Source: Neobacillus rhizophilus
GTDB taxonomy: Bacteria > Bacillota > Bacilli > Bacillales > Cytobacillaceae
Assembly: GCF_018343535.1 (NCBI RefSeq)
Contig: NZ_JAGYPF010000002.1
Span: forward strand, 460,103-524,102
Direction of reading: 5' to 3'
DNA length: 64,000 nt
Shown here: one piece after another, positions 1 through 7,470 of the stretch
Numbering within the stretch: position 1 is the first letter of the stretch
Layout: each line of letters starts with the position of its first letter
Notes under the pieces: model-generated
Databases searched by the model: none
What the model was told of the DNA's origin: nothing
What the model saw: only the letters and a program-made list of their open reading frames with translations
Made by a program: the position numbers and the translations under genes

Positions 1-128
1 ATTTCGACGGCGTCCCATTAGTCGAAGGCATGACAGTAGGTTTTTCCATCATCATGCTGCTAATTTACTTCTTCATCTTTCAACTCCTGGCCTTTGGGGT
101 ATTTACGAAAAGAGACGTAACCGCGTAG
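1..128 (+). CDS. C-terminal end of a membrane protein, probably an ABC-2 type permease (partial)
   Basis: An open frame enters from the left edge (codons in phase with position 3) and stops at TAG 126-128. The 41 visible residues contain one strongly hydrophobic helix of about 20 residues (GFSIIMLLIYFFIFQLLAFG) followed by a short charged tail ending KRDVTA. A last helix plus a short basic tail is what ABC-2 family permeases usually have, so a membrane transporter subunit is the best guess, but the part seen is too short for a firm family call. The stop is followed after two bases by a REP-like element (131-160). Confidence 0.4.
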   Translation, partial: FDGVPLVEGMTVGFSIIMLLIYFFIFQLLAFGVFTKRDVTA

Positions 129-130
129 GG

Positions 131-193
131 TGAAGCATGGGGACGGTTCTCGTGCATCATTTCTAGCCATAGGGCTGAGAAAGTGGTTACTCC
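131..193 (+). repeat. REP-like element with a 3' extension (copy 1)
   Basis: Starts TGAAGCATGGGGACGG and ends CGTGCATCAT at 160. The next ~33 bases (AGGGCTGAGAAAGTGGTTA and flanks) recur after the copy at 2024-2053, so the duplicated unit is longer than the REP core. It lies two bases after the stop codon of the partial permease gene. Confidence 0.8.
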
Positions 194-243
194 ACCAAGA
201 AGGGAGAAGCCCGTTCATAATCAAAGTTCTTTTTTAATTGAAA

Positions 244-275
244 AGCCAACTGCCCGGTAGGAAAGGTAGTTGGCT
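244..275 (+). terminator. Stem-loop, possible terminator
   Basis: AGCCAACT at 244-251 pairs with AGTTGGCT at 268-275. The downstream run is only moderately T-rich, so termination is plausible but weak. Confidence 0.35.
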
Positions 276-327
276 TAAGTCATTTTGGGACTCAAACGGT
301 GGAATGGCTAACATTCTTTCGAACTAT

Positions 328-505
328 CAGTAAAAATAAAAGAAAACATAATGATTTTTTTGGGATAATTACCATTTAATTGGATATACTTTCCGATTTG
401 TTGTGGTTACTTTCCTCTTTGATGATTTTACTTTCACTTTTTGGACAAATACTTTCCGATTTTCTACTTTTACTATCCAAAATTCCTAATTTACTTTCCA
501 AATCC
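328..505. repeat. TACTTTCC-rich dispersed repeat, copy A
   Basis: The segment starts near CAGTAAAAATAAAAGAAAAC, runs through ATTACCATTT, TTGGATATACTTTCCG, TGGTTACTTTCC and TTTTACTTTC, and ends near 505. The same order of motifs recurs at 2421-2531, 28064-28203 and 28305-28443. Both strands are open here (75-84 codons), but no ribosome site or conserved start supports a protein. I treat it as a non-coding repeat. Confidence 0.7.
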
Positions 506-702
506 TTTGTTAGAGAGTTATACAGAGAGACTGTTCTTTTGTATAGGAAAGGTGCCATAGTCACTACTCGAATTTTGCCGAAGATTGATAGGATTTTAGC
601 CTGGTAGGAAAAGATAAAATGGAACTGCAACTGAATATTGTTAGGGTGGCTTGGTTGTCAATCTTCTTTTCCTCATTCATTGGGGGAAGGGAGGTGATAA
701 TC

Positions 703-855
703 TTGGAAACAGTTCTTGAATTCATTCGAGAACTTCTGAAGGGAATCGGACGGGAAATTACGGCGCGTTTTTTTCGGAAAAACGTCTTAGAATACAAGAA
801 AACCACCCCGCGCCGTAGAAGCATAAGGGTGGTTCGCGAAAAAATTAAAACATAG
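703..855 (+). CDS. Small basic protein of a repeated family (50 aa)
   Basis: I chose the TTG start at 703 because a strong GGGAGGTGAT ribosome site lies just upstream; longer in-frame starts have none. The product has an amphipathic N-terminal half (ETVLEFIRELLKGIGREI), the motif RFFRKNVLEYKKTTPRRR, and a very basic tail. A second, decayed copy at 5979-6100 preserves AYFFRSNVLENKKTAPRR despite many base changes, and that pattern favours a translated origin. A strong terminator follows at 889-920. The function is not recognised; a small toxin-like or membrane-associated peptide is possible but unproven. Confidence 0.5.
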   Translation: METVLEFIRELLKGIGREITARFFRKNVLEYKKTTPRRRSIRVVREKIKT

Positions 856-888
856 ACAACCACCACCCAGACGGTAGCAGTTGCAAGG

Positions 889-920
889 AGAGAAGTGCAC
901 CAACACTTCTCTCTTTTTTA
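889..920 (+). terminator. Rho-independent terminator of the small basic protein gene
   Basis: GAGAGAAGTG, loop caccaa, CACTTCTCTC, then a run of six T. The downstream copy at 6109-6136 has the equivalent hairpin. Confidence 0.85.
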
Positions 921-1192
921 TATAACCATTATATACAAAAGTATTCCAAATTAAGAGGGAAGAAGTTTTTTGCTATGGGGTCAGTACCCTTTTTTTAGCC
1001 TTAGTTAGCATTGGCTAACCCAATTGTGATTTTATTACGCTTTGAACTCTTTGTTTTTCTTCTGGAGCGACTATTGCATAATAAATAGTATTAATCTTTG
1101 TCATTGTTTCCTTTATCTTCATTTGTCCATGCTGTTTCCGGCCAGTTTATCATGTTTTTGAATGTCTACCATTTGGTCAAAGGATTTCTTCT
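921..1192. other. Intergenic stretch with a possible 3' gene remnant
   Basis: No convincing gene. On the minus strand around 1013-1125 there is a short frame (about 30-36 codons, beginning MTKINTIYYAIVAPEEKQ and ending SQLG before TAG) after a weak AAAGGAA site. It may be a tiny gene or the tail of a lost one; nothing else is recognisable. Confidence 0.3.
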
Positions 1193-1426
1193 TTATTTAC
1201 ACTCAAAAGAATATTCGCTTGTAAGATGATTATGTATTTCTAGTATGATTTCTCCATCGTTTTCATTGCATTGAGAACTTAGTGTACTTATTTCTTTGGT
1301 ATTAAAATAACTAGAGCTAATAATAAAAAAAGAGGCTACTAGTAAAAGTGTAATGACAATCGATAACATACCTATAAAATACCTATTTTTAAATAAATAC
1401 AGCCTTAAACTCTCCCTTCTAATCAC
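1193..1426 (-). CDS. Small single-pass membrane protein, downstream partner of the tubby-like gene
   Basis: About 77 residues if it starts at the GTG at 1426, which overlaps the TAG stop of the upstream gene (1419-1421). A CTG at 1402 behind AGAAGGGAGAG is an alternative start. The frame can be extended to an ATG at 1495, but that would overlap the preceding gene by 77 bases without a ribosome site. It has one hydrophobic helix (GMLSIVITLLLVASFFII) after a basic segment, then a polar outer tail with two Cys (SSQCNENDGE and SFECK). The layout suggests an extracytoplasmic C-terminal domain with a possible disulfide. The family is not recognised. Confidence 0.45.
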   Translation of the reverse strand: MIRRESLRLYLFKNRYFIGMLSIVITLLLVASFFIISSSYFNTKEISTLSSQCNENDGEIILEIHNHLTSEYSFECK

Positions 1427-1943
1427 CAATAAAGAAAATATTTTGAAGTAAACAGACAAAAAACTCGGGATCTTGAATGGGGCAGTCTTCTTCAATTTCT
1501 AAATATGTTTTAAACATTTCGGTTGTTTTCATTTTCCATCTCGCCACTTCTTTACCTTGATGATAGAATCTTACCCAATCCATTACTTCTTTTTTCATAG
1601 TAAATTCATGTGATTGACTTATAATGAGGAATTCAGGTGCAATTTTTTGCCAAGTTTTATAGGTGATTTGGAACACCTCGTTGGTTTTACAGTTGAAAAC
1701 TTGATAATATGGATGCCCAACCCACTTTGTTGTCTTTTTGCACTGATAAACTAGATCTCTATCGTTGGAATAAACATCAATTTGAACATGCCAATCAATA
1801 TTCCATATATAGGATACAATTCTCGTTAAGTTACTTTTGTAGGTTCTTTTAAATCTACATACCACATTCCCGTGTTGGTTGAGTACATCAACCAATTTAG
1901 TGGAATCTTTGATTTTGGGAGGTGAATAGGTGTACTTCTGCAC
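1419..1943 (-). CDS. Tubby C-terminal / YxjI-like domain protein (hypothetical, 174 aa)
   Basis: A cytoplasmic-looking protein with no signal peptide. Its pattern (TYSPPKIKDSTKLVDVLNQHGNVV, then beta-rich segments with many aromatic residues, FKRTYKSNLTR, WHVQIDVYSNDRDLVYQCKK) resembles the tubby-like / LURP-one beta-barrel proteins common in Bacillus. The length fits that family. It would be cotranscribed with the small membrane protein at 1193-1426. The role is unknown: members are suspected to bind lipid or membranes, which is inference here. The family call rests on fold-level similarity only. Confidence 0.5.
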   Translation of the reverse strand: MQKYTYSPPKIKDSTKLVDVLNQHGNVVCRFKRTYKSNLTRIVSYIWNIDWHVQIDVYSNDRDLVYQCKKTTKWVGHPYYQVFNCKTNEVFQITYKTWQKIAPEFLIISQSHEFTMKKEVMDWVRFYHQGKEVARWKMKTTEMFKTYLEIEEDCPIQDPEFFVCLLQNIFFIGD

Positions 1944-2023
1944 TTGAATATCCCTTCATTATTTATTTGGTAGTATTTTCATATAATTATACGGAAATCT
2001 TATAGAATAGTTTCAAAAAATAA

Positions 2024-2085
2024 TGATGCATGGGGACGGTTCTCGTGCATCATTTCGATCCATTGGGCTGAGAAAGTGGTTATCC
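2024..2085 (+). repeat. REP-like element with 3' extension (copy 2)
   Basis: TGATGCATGGGGACGG followed by CGTGCATCAT, then a segment matching the extension of copy 1 (GGGCTGAGAAAGTGGTTA at about 2064-2081). Confidence 0.8.
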
Positions 2086-2420
2086 TTTTTTAATCAAATG
2101 TTTATTTATGTGACAAATATTTTAGGAGTGGATGCTGAATTTCCCTACTAATACCAAGCTTTTAGGCAATTATAATTAAATGTTAGTGTAATTGATTTGC
2201 TGTTTTGTTTGATGAAAATTGTCAGTTTCCCGGGAAAAGTTGGTGGCGGTTCAGAAATAAAGACACATCTCAACATTTTTTTCACCTGGTTGGGAGTAAT
2301 AATATGATTAGCTCCATGTTTTTGCTGTTTTTAACCAAACGATGATTTAAACGAATGTGGGCTAAAGTTTATGGGAATTTCAGTCTTAAGAACCGGTATA
2401 TGCTTCGCTAGTTGAATTGT
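2086..2420. other. Gene-free stretch
   Basis: AT-rich sequence without a supported reading frame, ribosome site or hairpin. I see nothing specific in it. Confidence 0.4.
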
Positions 2421-2531
2421 CAGTGAAAATAAGAGAAAACATAATGATCTTTTTGGGGAGATTACCATTTATTTGGATATACTTCCCGATTTGGTGTGGT
2501 TACTTTCCTTTTTTATGATTTTACTTTCATA
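2421..2531. repeat. TACTTTCC-rich dispersed repeat, copy B (shortened)
   Basis: Begins CAGTGAAAATAAGAG like copy A and continues through ATTACCATTTATTTGG, ATACTTCCCG and TGGTTACTTTCC. It breaks off at TTTTACTTTCAT, roughly half way through the copy A unit. Confidence 0.7.
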
Positions 2532-2544
2532 AAAAATAAAACTG

Positions 2545-2573
2545 TTGAAATTATTAAAAAAATATTTCATAAT
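2545..2573 (+). promoter_or_regulatory. Candidate sigma-A promoter of the cycloisomerase leader
   Basis: TTGAAA at 2545-2550, 17-base spacer, CATAAT at 2568-2573. It is followed by a ~370-base leader that carries the hairpin at 2654-2720. Confidence 0.45.
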
Positions 2574-2653
2574 ATAGAAAACGCATACAATAACTAGCCT
2601 GTTTATTAATGATTAAAAATTTACCATTTTTAATTAAACTTAGTAAACGTAAC

Positions 2654-2720
2654 GGCCTTTTAAAGATGAGGGATTTCATTTGTTCGCAAATGGGAGCCGC
2701 CATCTTTAAAAGGCCTTTTT
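2654..2720 (+). terminator. Strong T-tailed hairpin in the leader of the cycloisomerase gene (attenuator or terminator)
   Basis: GGCCTTTTAAAGATG pairs with CATCTTTAAAAGGCC, with an inner ATTTGttcgCAAAT hairpin, then TTTTTATTTTT. No gene ends just upstream on this strand, so a regulatory role in the leader is at least as likely as simple termination. Confidence 0.65.
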
Positions 2721-2794
2721 ATTTTTATGCGTTATGTTTGTCTAAGGGTCTTACCCTCAAGCTCGCGTATTCAAAACTAGCAATTTAAAAAAGA

Positions 2795-2948
2795 GGTGCT
2801 AAACATATAGAACTATATAAGAAAACTATTAACGGCAATGAGATTCAGATTGGCGAGTTGAGACTGATTGAGCTAATACCAGGAGTCTCAATGGAAGAGG
2901 TCGCCCCAAAAAAGAGCAGATTTTATTGAACAAATAGGAGATGAATAA
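2795..2948 (+). pseudogene. Short frameshifted remnant, possibly the 3' end of a CoA-transferase B subunit
   Basis: A frame reads ELYKKTINGNEIQIGELRL then IELIPGVSMEEVAPK and hits a stop. Removing one base in the A-run near 2910 restores RADFIEQIGDE followed by TAA directly before the cycloisomerase ATG. The segment LxLIELxPGVSxEEV...ADF is like the tail of 3-oxoacid/3-oxoadipate CoA-transferase B subunits, which would fit a ring-cleavage cluster. There is no upstream part. The identity is a weak inference. Confidence 0.3.
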
Positions 2949-4079
2949 ATGAAGATACGTTCAGTTGATATTTATATATTAGATATACCAACAGTTAGAC
3001 CGCATCAGTTATCAATGCATACGATTACAGCACAATCGATTGTTGTGGCCCGGATTACGAATGAAGGTGGTCTGGAAGGATGGGCAGAGGTAGCGACAAT
3101 TGGCGGTGCTTCTTATGGGGAAGGGACACCGGAAGCAATCAAGGCTAATATTGATCAATATATCACTCCACATTTACTTGGCAGGAATCCGAATGATTTT
3201 TCTAAAATCATGTTTGAGGTTTCGAAGGCAGTTAGAGGGAACCATTTTGCAAAAGCAGTGGTTGAAGAGGCGATGATCGATTTGGCAGCAAAAAGTAAAA
3301 ACATTCCGGCTTATGAGCTGTTAGGTGGAAAAATCCATGATTCCCTGCCACTGGCATGGACGTTAGCCAGCGGGGACACAGGAAGAGATATTGAAGAAGC
3401 AAAAGAATTATTACAGCAAAAACGCCACAAAATTTTTAAATTAAAAATTGGTAAAGGCGATCCATATAAAAATGTGGAACATGTTTTGAAAATCATTGCG
3501 GCGGTAGGTGATCAGGCCCGTGTGACTGTGGACGTCAACCAGGCTTGGGATGAAACAATCGCAAATTACTGTATTGAGGCATTGCAGGATGGTGGAGTTT
3601 CCATGGTGGAACAGCCGCTGCCAACTTGGAATTACGAGGGCATGGCTCGGTTAACCGAGCGGTTTAAAGTTCCAATCATGGCAGATGAATCAGCCAATTC
3701 AGTTCATGATGTATTTCAAATTACCAAGCATCGCTATGGGAATTGCATCGCTCTTAAACCGTGCAAGCATGGCGGGTTAATGGAAACTAAAAAGGTGGCG
3801 GCCATTGCGGAAGGCTCAGGATTTGGCTTGTATGGCGGTACCATGATTGAATCCAGTCTTGGGTCTGCTGCCTGTGCAGCAGTTTATGCAACGATTTCAG
3901 AATTTGAATTCGGTACAGAAATCTTTGGTCCATTGTTGTTCAAGGATCGCATTACCGTAAACGATCTCCAATTTGAAAACTTTGAAGTGATTATACCAGA
4001 CGGACCAGGGTTTGGGATGGAAATCGATTTAGATAAAGTGAGGCATTACGCAAGGGATTATTCCTATAGTTTAAGCTGA
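2949..4079 (+). CDS. Muconate cycloisomerase-like enolase-superfamily protein (376 aa)
   Basis: A cytoplasmic member of the muconate-lactonizing subgroup of the enolase superfamily. Seen directly: a capping domain (about 1-120), then a barrel with the KxK motif (K164, K166), metal ligands D195, E221 and D246, and the barrel lysine K270 in ALKPCKHGG. The length is normal. In the catechol branch of the beta-ketoadipate pathway this family converts cis,cis-muconate to muconolactone. Related subgroups racemise N-acylamino acids or epimerise dipeptides, so the substrate is not fixed by sequence alone. The neighbours (DUF3870 protein, aromatic-acid MFS transporter) support an aromatic or related lactonising route. 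The AGGAG site at 2936-2940 fixes the ATG. Confidence 0.75.
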   Translation: MKIRSVDIYILDIPTVRPHQLSMHTITAQSIVVARITNEGGLEGWAEVATIGGASYGEGTPEAIKANIDQYITPHLLGRNPNDFSKIMFEVSKAVRGNHFAKAVVEEAMIDLAAKSKNIPAYELLGGKIHDSLPLAWTLASGDTGRDIEEAKELLQQKRHKIFKLKIGKGDPYKNVEHVLKIIAAVGDQARVTVDVNQAWDETIANYCIEALQDGGVSMVEQPLPTWNYEGMARLTERFKVPIMADESANSVHDVFQITKHRYGNCIALKPCKHGGLMETKKVAAIAEGSGFGLYGGTMIESSLGSAACAAVYATISEFEFGTEIFGPLLFKDRITVNDLQFENFEVIIPDGPGFGMEIDLDKVRHYARDYSYSLS

Positions 4080-4135
4080 TTTTCCAATGATTGTCCTTGG
4101 TTTATACTATCTTACTCTTGAAAGGATGTTGAGTA

Positions 4136-4456
4136 ATGGGAATGCCAACAGTATTTATTTCTGCTTATGCAAAAGCACCGCAAAATACACCCATGTATGA
4201 GAATAATAAGCAGATCGGAATTATGCTTGAGATTCATAAACAAAATCATATTATCGTGAATGCAGATGCTACCTTTATTACGGATTTGGCAAAAGACTAT
4301 TTAAAGCGTATTGTCATTGGAACTGATTTTAGCAAGGATATTAGTTCCTTGCTTAAGGAGATCGAGCAGGATTTTTTAATTCAATCTCAAGGAGCTTTGA
4401 TTGTTGCGCTAAAAGTTGCCCGCCAAAAATATCACGATAATTATTTACAAAATTAA
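4136..4456 (+). CDS. DUF3870 domain protein (106 aa)
   Basis: A small protein of the DUF3870 type: an N-terminal beta strand (PTVFISAYAKAPQNTP), a central GIMLEIHKQNHIIVNADATFITDLAKDYL block, and a C-terminal helix ending VALKVARQKYHDNY. It has no signal peptide or membrane segment. An AAAGGATG ribosome site precedes the ATG. Members usually sit beside catabolic or transporter genes, and here it lies between the cycloisomerase and the MFS transporter on the same strand, 56 bases after the former. The biochemical role is unknown. Confidence 0.7.
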   Translation: MGMPTVFISAYAKAPQNTPMYENNKQIGIMLEIHKQNHIIVNADATFITDLAKDYLKRIVIGTDFSKDISSLLKEIEQDFLIQSQGALIVALKVARQKYHDNYLQN

Positions 4457-4495
4457 CTATATCTTCTGGGATATTCAAAGCTTTTAAATTATGTA

Positions 4496-4523
4496 TTGAA
4501 TTATTAGAAAATTGGTGTAAAAT
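4496..4523 (+). promoter_or_regulatory. Candidate sigma-A promoter of the MFS gene
   Basis: TTGAAT at 4496-4501, 16-base spacer, TAAAAT at 4518-4523. It lies upstream of the leader hairpin at 4602-4661. Confidence 0.45.
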
Positions 4524-4601
4524 AGAATTATTAAAATCATTATTGCCTATTCATTAGCTATTAAAAAAATAACCTTTTTTAATATAAACTAGTGAACTAT
4601 C

Positions 4602-4661
4602 TGGCTATCTTAAACAACTACTATTAAGTTTTTAATAGTAATGTTTAGGATAGCCATTTTT
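4602..4661 (+). terminator. T-tailed hairpin in front of the MFS gene (attenuator or terminator)
   Basis: TGGCTATCTTAAAC pairs with GTTTAGGATAGCCA with one mismatch, enclosing an inner ACTATTAAgtttTTAATAGT hairpin, followed by TTTTTATTT. It sits 145 bases after the DUF3870 stop and 55 bases before the MFS start. Confidence 0.65.
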
Positions 4662-4715
4662 ATTTCAGTAATGTAACCGCTTTAAATTAAATTATTTGAA
4701 AAAAGGAGTGTATCT

Positions 4716-5978
4716 ATGGAAAAAACACAAGTAAGTCGACCTTGGATTATTGTATTTATCGCTTGTTTTCTAGGCCTCATCGTAGATGGAATGGATATAC
4801 AAATGCTCTCATTAACTCTTCCAAGTTTAATGGAAGAATTTCAAATTACAAAAGCAGCTGCAGGGTTTATCAGTACATTATCCTTAATTGGCATGGCAGT
4901 TGGAGGAATTGTAGGCGGCTGGTTATCTGACCGATTTGGCCGGGTGAAAATGGCGGTCTATATGATGGTGCTTTTCTCTGTTGGTACGGCATTCCTAGGG
5001 CTTGCTCAAACTTACGAGCAATTCCTAGCCATTCGTTTTATCTCTGCCATTGGAATAGGGGCAGAATATTCTATAGTTATGATGCTAATGGCCGAATATG
5101 TACCAACAAAAAAAAGAACGACGATATTAGGATCATTACAAGCAGCTTATTCAGTGGGATATTTAGTGGCAGCCCTGTTAGCAAATGCGATCTTGCCAAT
5201 TTACGGTTGGAGGCCGCTTTTCTTCATATCGATAATACCAGTTGTTTTGGCAATTTATATAAGACGGAAGATTCCTGAACCCCAAGGATGGGTTGAAGCA
5301 AAGCAACAACCTAAAAAGATTAAGAAAAACGAATGGGTAGCCATCTTTAAAGAACCAAAAGTAAGATCTATTTTTATCTTCTGGATTTTTACTTCAACCT
5401 TTTTACAGTTTGGTTTTTATGGTGTAGGAACATGGCTTCCAACGTATCTTGTAGAGGATTTAGGTTTCGATTTTAAAAAGATGACAGGATATCTTGTTGG
5501 AACCTATACGGCATTAATTTTTGGCAAGATTCTTGCCGGCTGGTTAGCAGATTTAATAGGTCGTCGTGCTGTATATGCAATTGGCGGGTTATCTACTGCG
5601 ATTTTCTTGCCATTCCTTATCATGTATCATACACCAGGCAATATCATTATATTACTTACCATTTTTGGATTCCTTTATGGAACACCCTATGGGGTGAATG
5701 GTACGTACATGAGTGAAAGTTTCCCTACACACATTCGTGGAACGGCTAGTGGAGGAGCGTATAACATTGGGCGGTTTGGTGCCGCGATCGCGCCTGTCAG
5801 CATAGGTATTATTTCACAAGCTCAATCAATTGGATTTGGTTTAGCCACACTTGGAATAGCTTATGCAATAGCAGGGATTATTCCAGCTTTATTTATCCGA
5901 GAAAAAATGTATGACCCATATCAAAATAACAACTCTGTAGAACAAATTGAAAATAGTGCCAAAAATTATTCTGCGTGA
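4716..5978 (+). CDS. MFS transporter, aromatic acid:H+ symporter (AAHS) type (420 aa)
   Basis: A cytoplasmic-membrane transporter with about 12 hydrophobic segments. Seen: GLIVDGMDIQML in the first helix (the DGxD-type signature of the AAHS family), the loop 2-3 motif GGWLSDRFGRVKM, its repeat GWLADLIGRRAV in the second half, and a central basic loop around 195-215. The length is typical. The family imports benzoate, 4-hydroxybenzoate, protocatechuate and similar acids with protons; which one is used here cannot be read. The ATG follows AAAAAGGAGTG. The gene has its own candidate promoter and leader hairpin, so its expression is probably controlled apart from the cycloisomerase. Confidence 0.8.
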   Translation: MEKTQVSRPWIIVFIACFLGLIVDGMDIQMLSLTLPSLMEEFQITKAAAGFISTLSLIGMAVGGIVGGWLSDRFGRVKMAVYMMVLFSVGTAFLGLAQTYEQFLAIRFISAIGIGAEYSIVMMLMAEYVPTKKRTTILGSLQAAYSVGYLVAALLANAILPIYGWRPLFFISIIPVVLAIYIRRKIPEPQGWVEAKQQPKKIKKNEWVAIFKEPKVRSIFIFWIFTSTFLQFGFYGVGTWLPTYLVEDLGFDFKKMTGYLVGTYTALIFGKILAGWLADLIGRRAVYAIGGLSTAIFLPFLIMYHTPGNIIILLTIFGFLYGTPYGVNGTYMSESFPTHIRGTASGGAYNIGRFGAAIAPVSIGIISQAQSIGFGLATLGIAYAIAGIIPALFIREKMYDPYQNNNSVEQIENSAKNYSA

Positions 5979-6100
5979 AACTAGAGCTTATTTCTTTCGG
6001 AGTAACGTTCTAGAAAACAAGAAAACCGCCCCGCGTAGGAAGCAAAAGGTGGTTCTCAGAAATAAATATATTGTAACAACCACCACCCTGACGGTAGAGG
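5979..6100 (+). pseudogene. Decayed second copy of the small basic protein gene
   Basis: The frame AYFFRSNVLENKKTAPRRKQK matches the product of the gene at 703-855 (RFFRKNVLEYKKTTPRRR). The start region is missing, because the homology begins right after the MFS stop, and the original stop is lost. The downstream sequence AACCACCACCCTGACGGTAG and the terminator are also conserved with the first copy. Confidence 0.55.
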
Positions 6101-6108
6101 TTTTAGTG

Positions 6109-6136
6109 AGAAGTGTTAGCAGCACTTCTCTTTTTT
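6109..6136 (+). terminator. Terminator shared with the small-protein repeat
   Basis: GAGAAGTG, loop, CACTTCTC, then six T. It now probably terminates the MFS transcript. Confidence 0.75.
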
Positions 6137-6187
6137 AGCTAATAGGAAAGTATAAATTCAACTACGCCTCTGTCTTCGTCCTATCGG

Positions 6188-6210
6188 ACTCGCCAATCGG
6201 CGAGTTTTCA
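6188..6210 (+). terminator. Small hairpin terminator
   Basis: ACTCGCC, loop aatc, GGCGAGT, followed by TTTTC. It lies between the convergent MFS and ABC-exporter genes. Confidence 0.5.
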
Positions 6211-6228
6211 TTTATTATATATTCCATT

Positions 6229-6810
6229 TTACGATATATCTTTCCCCTTGATGATCATTGTTGAAAGATAGTACGATAAACCGAATATGATAATCGAAAT
6301 GAATAAGATTGGATGAAAATGGATCTCAGAGACCCCCGATGTCTCCCGAATGGTGATGATGAAAGTGATCAAGGCTATAGGAATAATCATTCCTGCTCGT
6401 TTGAAAAACATTCCAAACGGCAAATAAATCGAGCTAAAAAATAGGAACAGAAAAAACATGGTGATCCATAATTCGAATGTAAAAAATTCCATTTCTCGAT
6501 CAATCATAAAGGCAATGAATGTTGTAACGATTGTCGCGAGGAAAAACCAAATAACCACAAGAAGATAGATTGCCCCAATATATTCTTTTTTTGTAATGGG
6601 TAAGCTAAAAATGGTCCGTTGGACTTTTTCGTGTTTTTTTGGATTAAGGGAAATGCTAGATAGCCCAAATGTTAAATAAAAAATCCACATATAATAAGGA
6701 TGCATGAAATTCGGGCTGGCTAGGAACGCAAGTACAAATACTGCTGGGATGAACATGATCACTTCCCAAATTTTGATACTTCTTATGTTCAGCCTTATTA
6801 CATTAAGCAT
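6229..6810 (-). CDS. ABC-2 type permease subunit (193 aa)
   Basis: A membrane protein with about six hydrophobic segments, last gene of the GntR-regulated exporter operon. It begins 12 bases after the end of the preceding permease gene. The sequence fits the short ABC-2 permeases paired with YhcG/YtrB-type ATPases (ends with LSYYLSTMIIKGKDIS). The substrate is unknown; similar Bacillus operons respond to cell-envelope-active compounds. It probably forms the channel together with the 215-residue permease. Confidence 0.65.
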   Translation of the reverse strand: MLNVIRLNIRSIKIWEVIMFIPAVFVLAFLASPNFMHPYYMWIFYLTFGLSSISLNPKKHEKVQRTIFSLPITKKEYIGAIYLLVVIWFFLATIVTTFIAFMIDREMEFFTFELWITMFFLFLFFSSIYLPFGMFFKRAGMIIPIALITFIITIRETSGVSEIHFHPILFISIIIFGLSYYLSTMIIKGKDIS

Positions 6811-6822
6811 ATCCAGTCCCCT

Positions 6823-7470
6823 TTACAAATCTTTTTTCTCAAAAATAGCTACTGACAATCTATAAGAAGCGAATGTAATCAGCATGCTTACAAGAATAAA
6901 TAAAAAGTAGAATAAGAGGTTCTCGATCAGAAACAGCTCCCACTGTAAAGGCAGACTATTTTCATCATACATAACTGTCGAGAAAGTCATTCCAAAAAAG
7001 GCCAGCGCAGGAATAACCATCGTGATTCCTGCCGCCACTTGATAGTTAAATAAAAAATATAGAGGATAGAAAACAGAAATGATGATGAATGCTAGACAAA
7101 GCGATAAGACCAAACTGAGAATGGTTCCCCAACCGAGAATATTATTCGTCGATATTAAAATAAGTGAAGCAATCGTTCCGTAACTGATTAGGCTGATCCC
7201 CCACCACATGAATGCGGCGCAGTATTTTCCTTGTACTAGTTTTTTTCTTGTGACCGGCAGGCTCGACAGCAGCTTTAGCCCCAGTCTGTTTGATGCAGCC
7301 GTACCGAAGTTGGAATAAATAGAGAGCCAAATGGCAACATACGTAACATAAACAACGATATAGTTAGCGCCATTTAAAGATATCGAATAGAAAGGCATGA
7401 TAAATATCAATGGAAAAAGAAAACCAAATAATCTTTGCGTATATAAATCTTTTAAAAGTAACTGTTTCAT
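6823..7470 (-). CDS. ABC-2 type permease subunit (215 aa)
   Basis: A membrane protein with six predicted helices. Its N-terminus, MKQLLLKDLYTQRLFGFLF, is the amphipathic segment usual in ABC-2 permeases that couple to YtrB/YhcG-type ATPases. The start overlaps the ATPase stop by four bases, pointing to translational coupling. It is likely the first of two different half-permeases in the complex. Confidence 0.7.
   Translation of the reverse strand: MKQLLLKDLYTQRLFGFLFPLIFIMPFYSISLNGANYIVVYVTYVAIWLSIYSNFGTAASNRLGLKLLSSLPVTRKKLVQGKYCAAFMWWGISLISYGTIASLILISTNNILGWGTILSLVLSLCLAFIIISVFYPLYFLFNYQVAAGITMVIPALAFFGMTFSTVMYDENSLPLQWELFLIENLLFYFLFILVSMLITFASYRLSVAIFEKKDL

Noticed and set aside
376..630. 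Minus-strand 84-codon frame (Lys/Ser/Glu-rich) and plus-strand Leu-rich frame in the TACTTTCC repeat
   Set aside because: Both are generated by the repeat motif; the starts are not conserved among copies and frames are broken in copies B to D.
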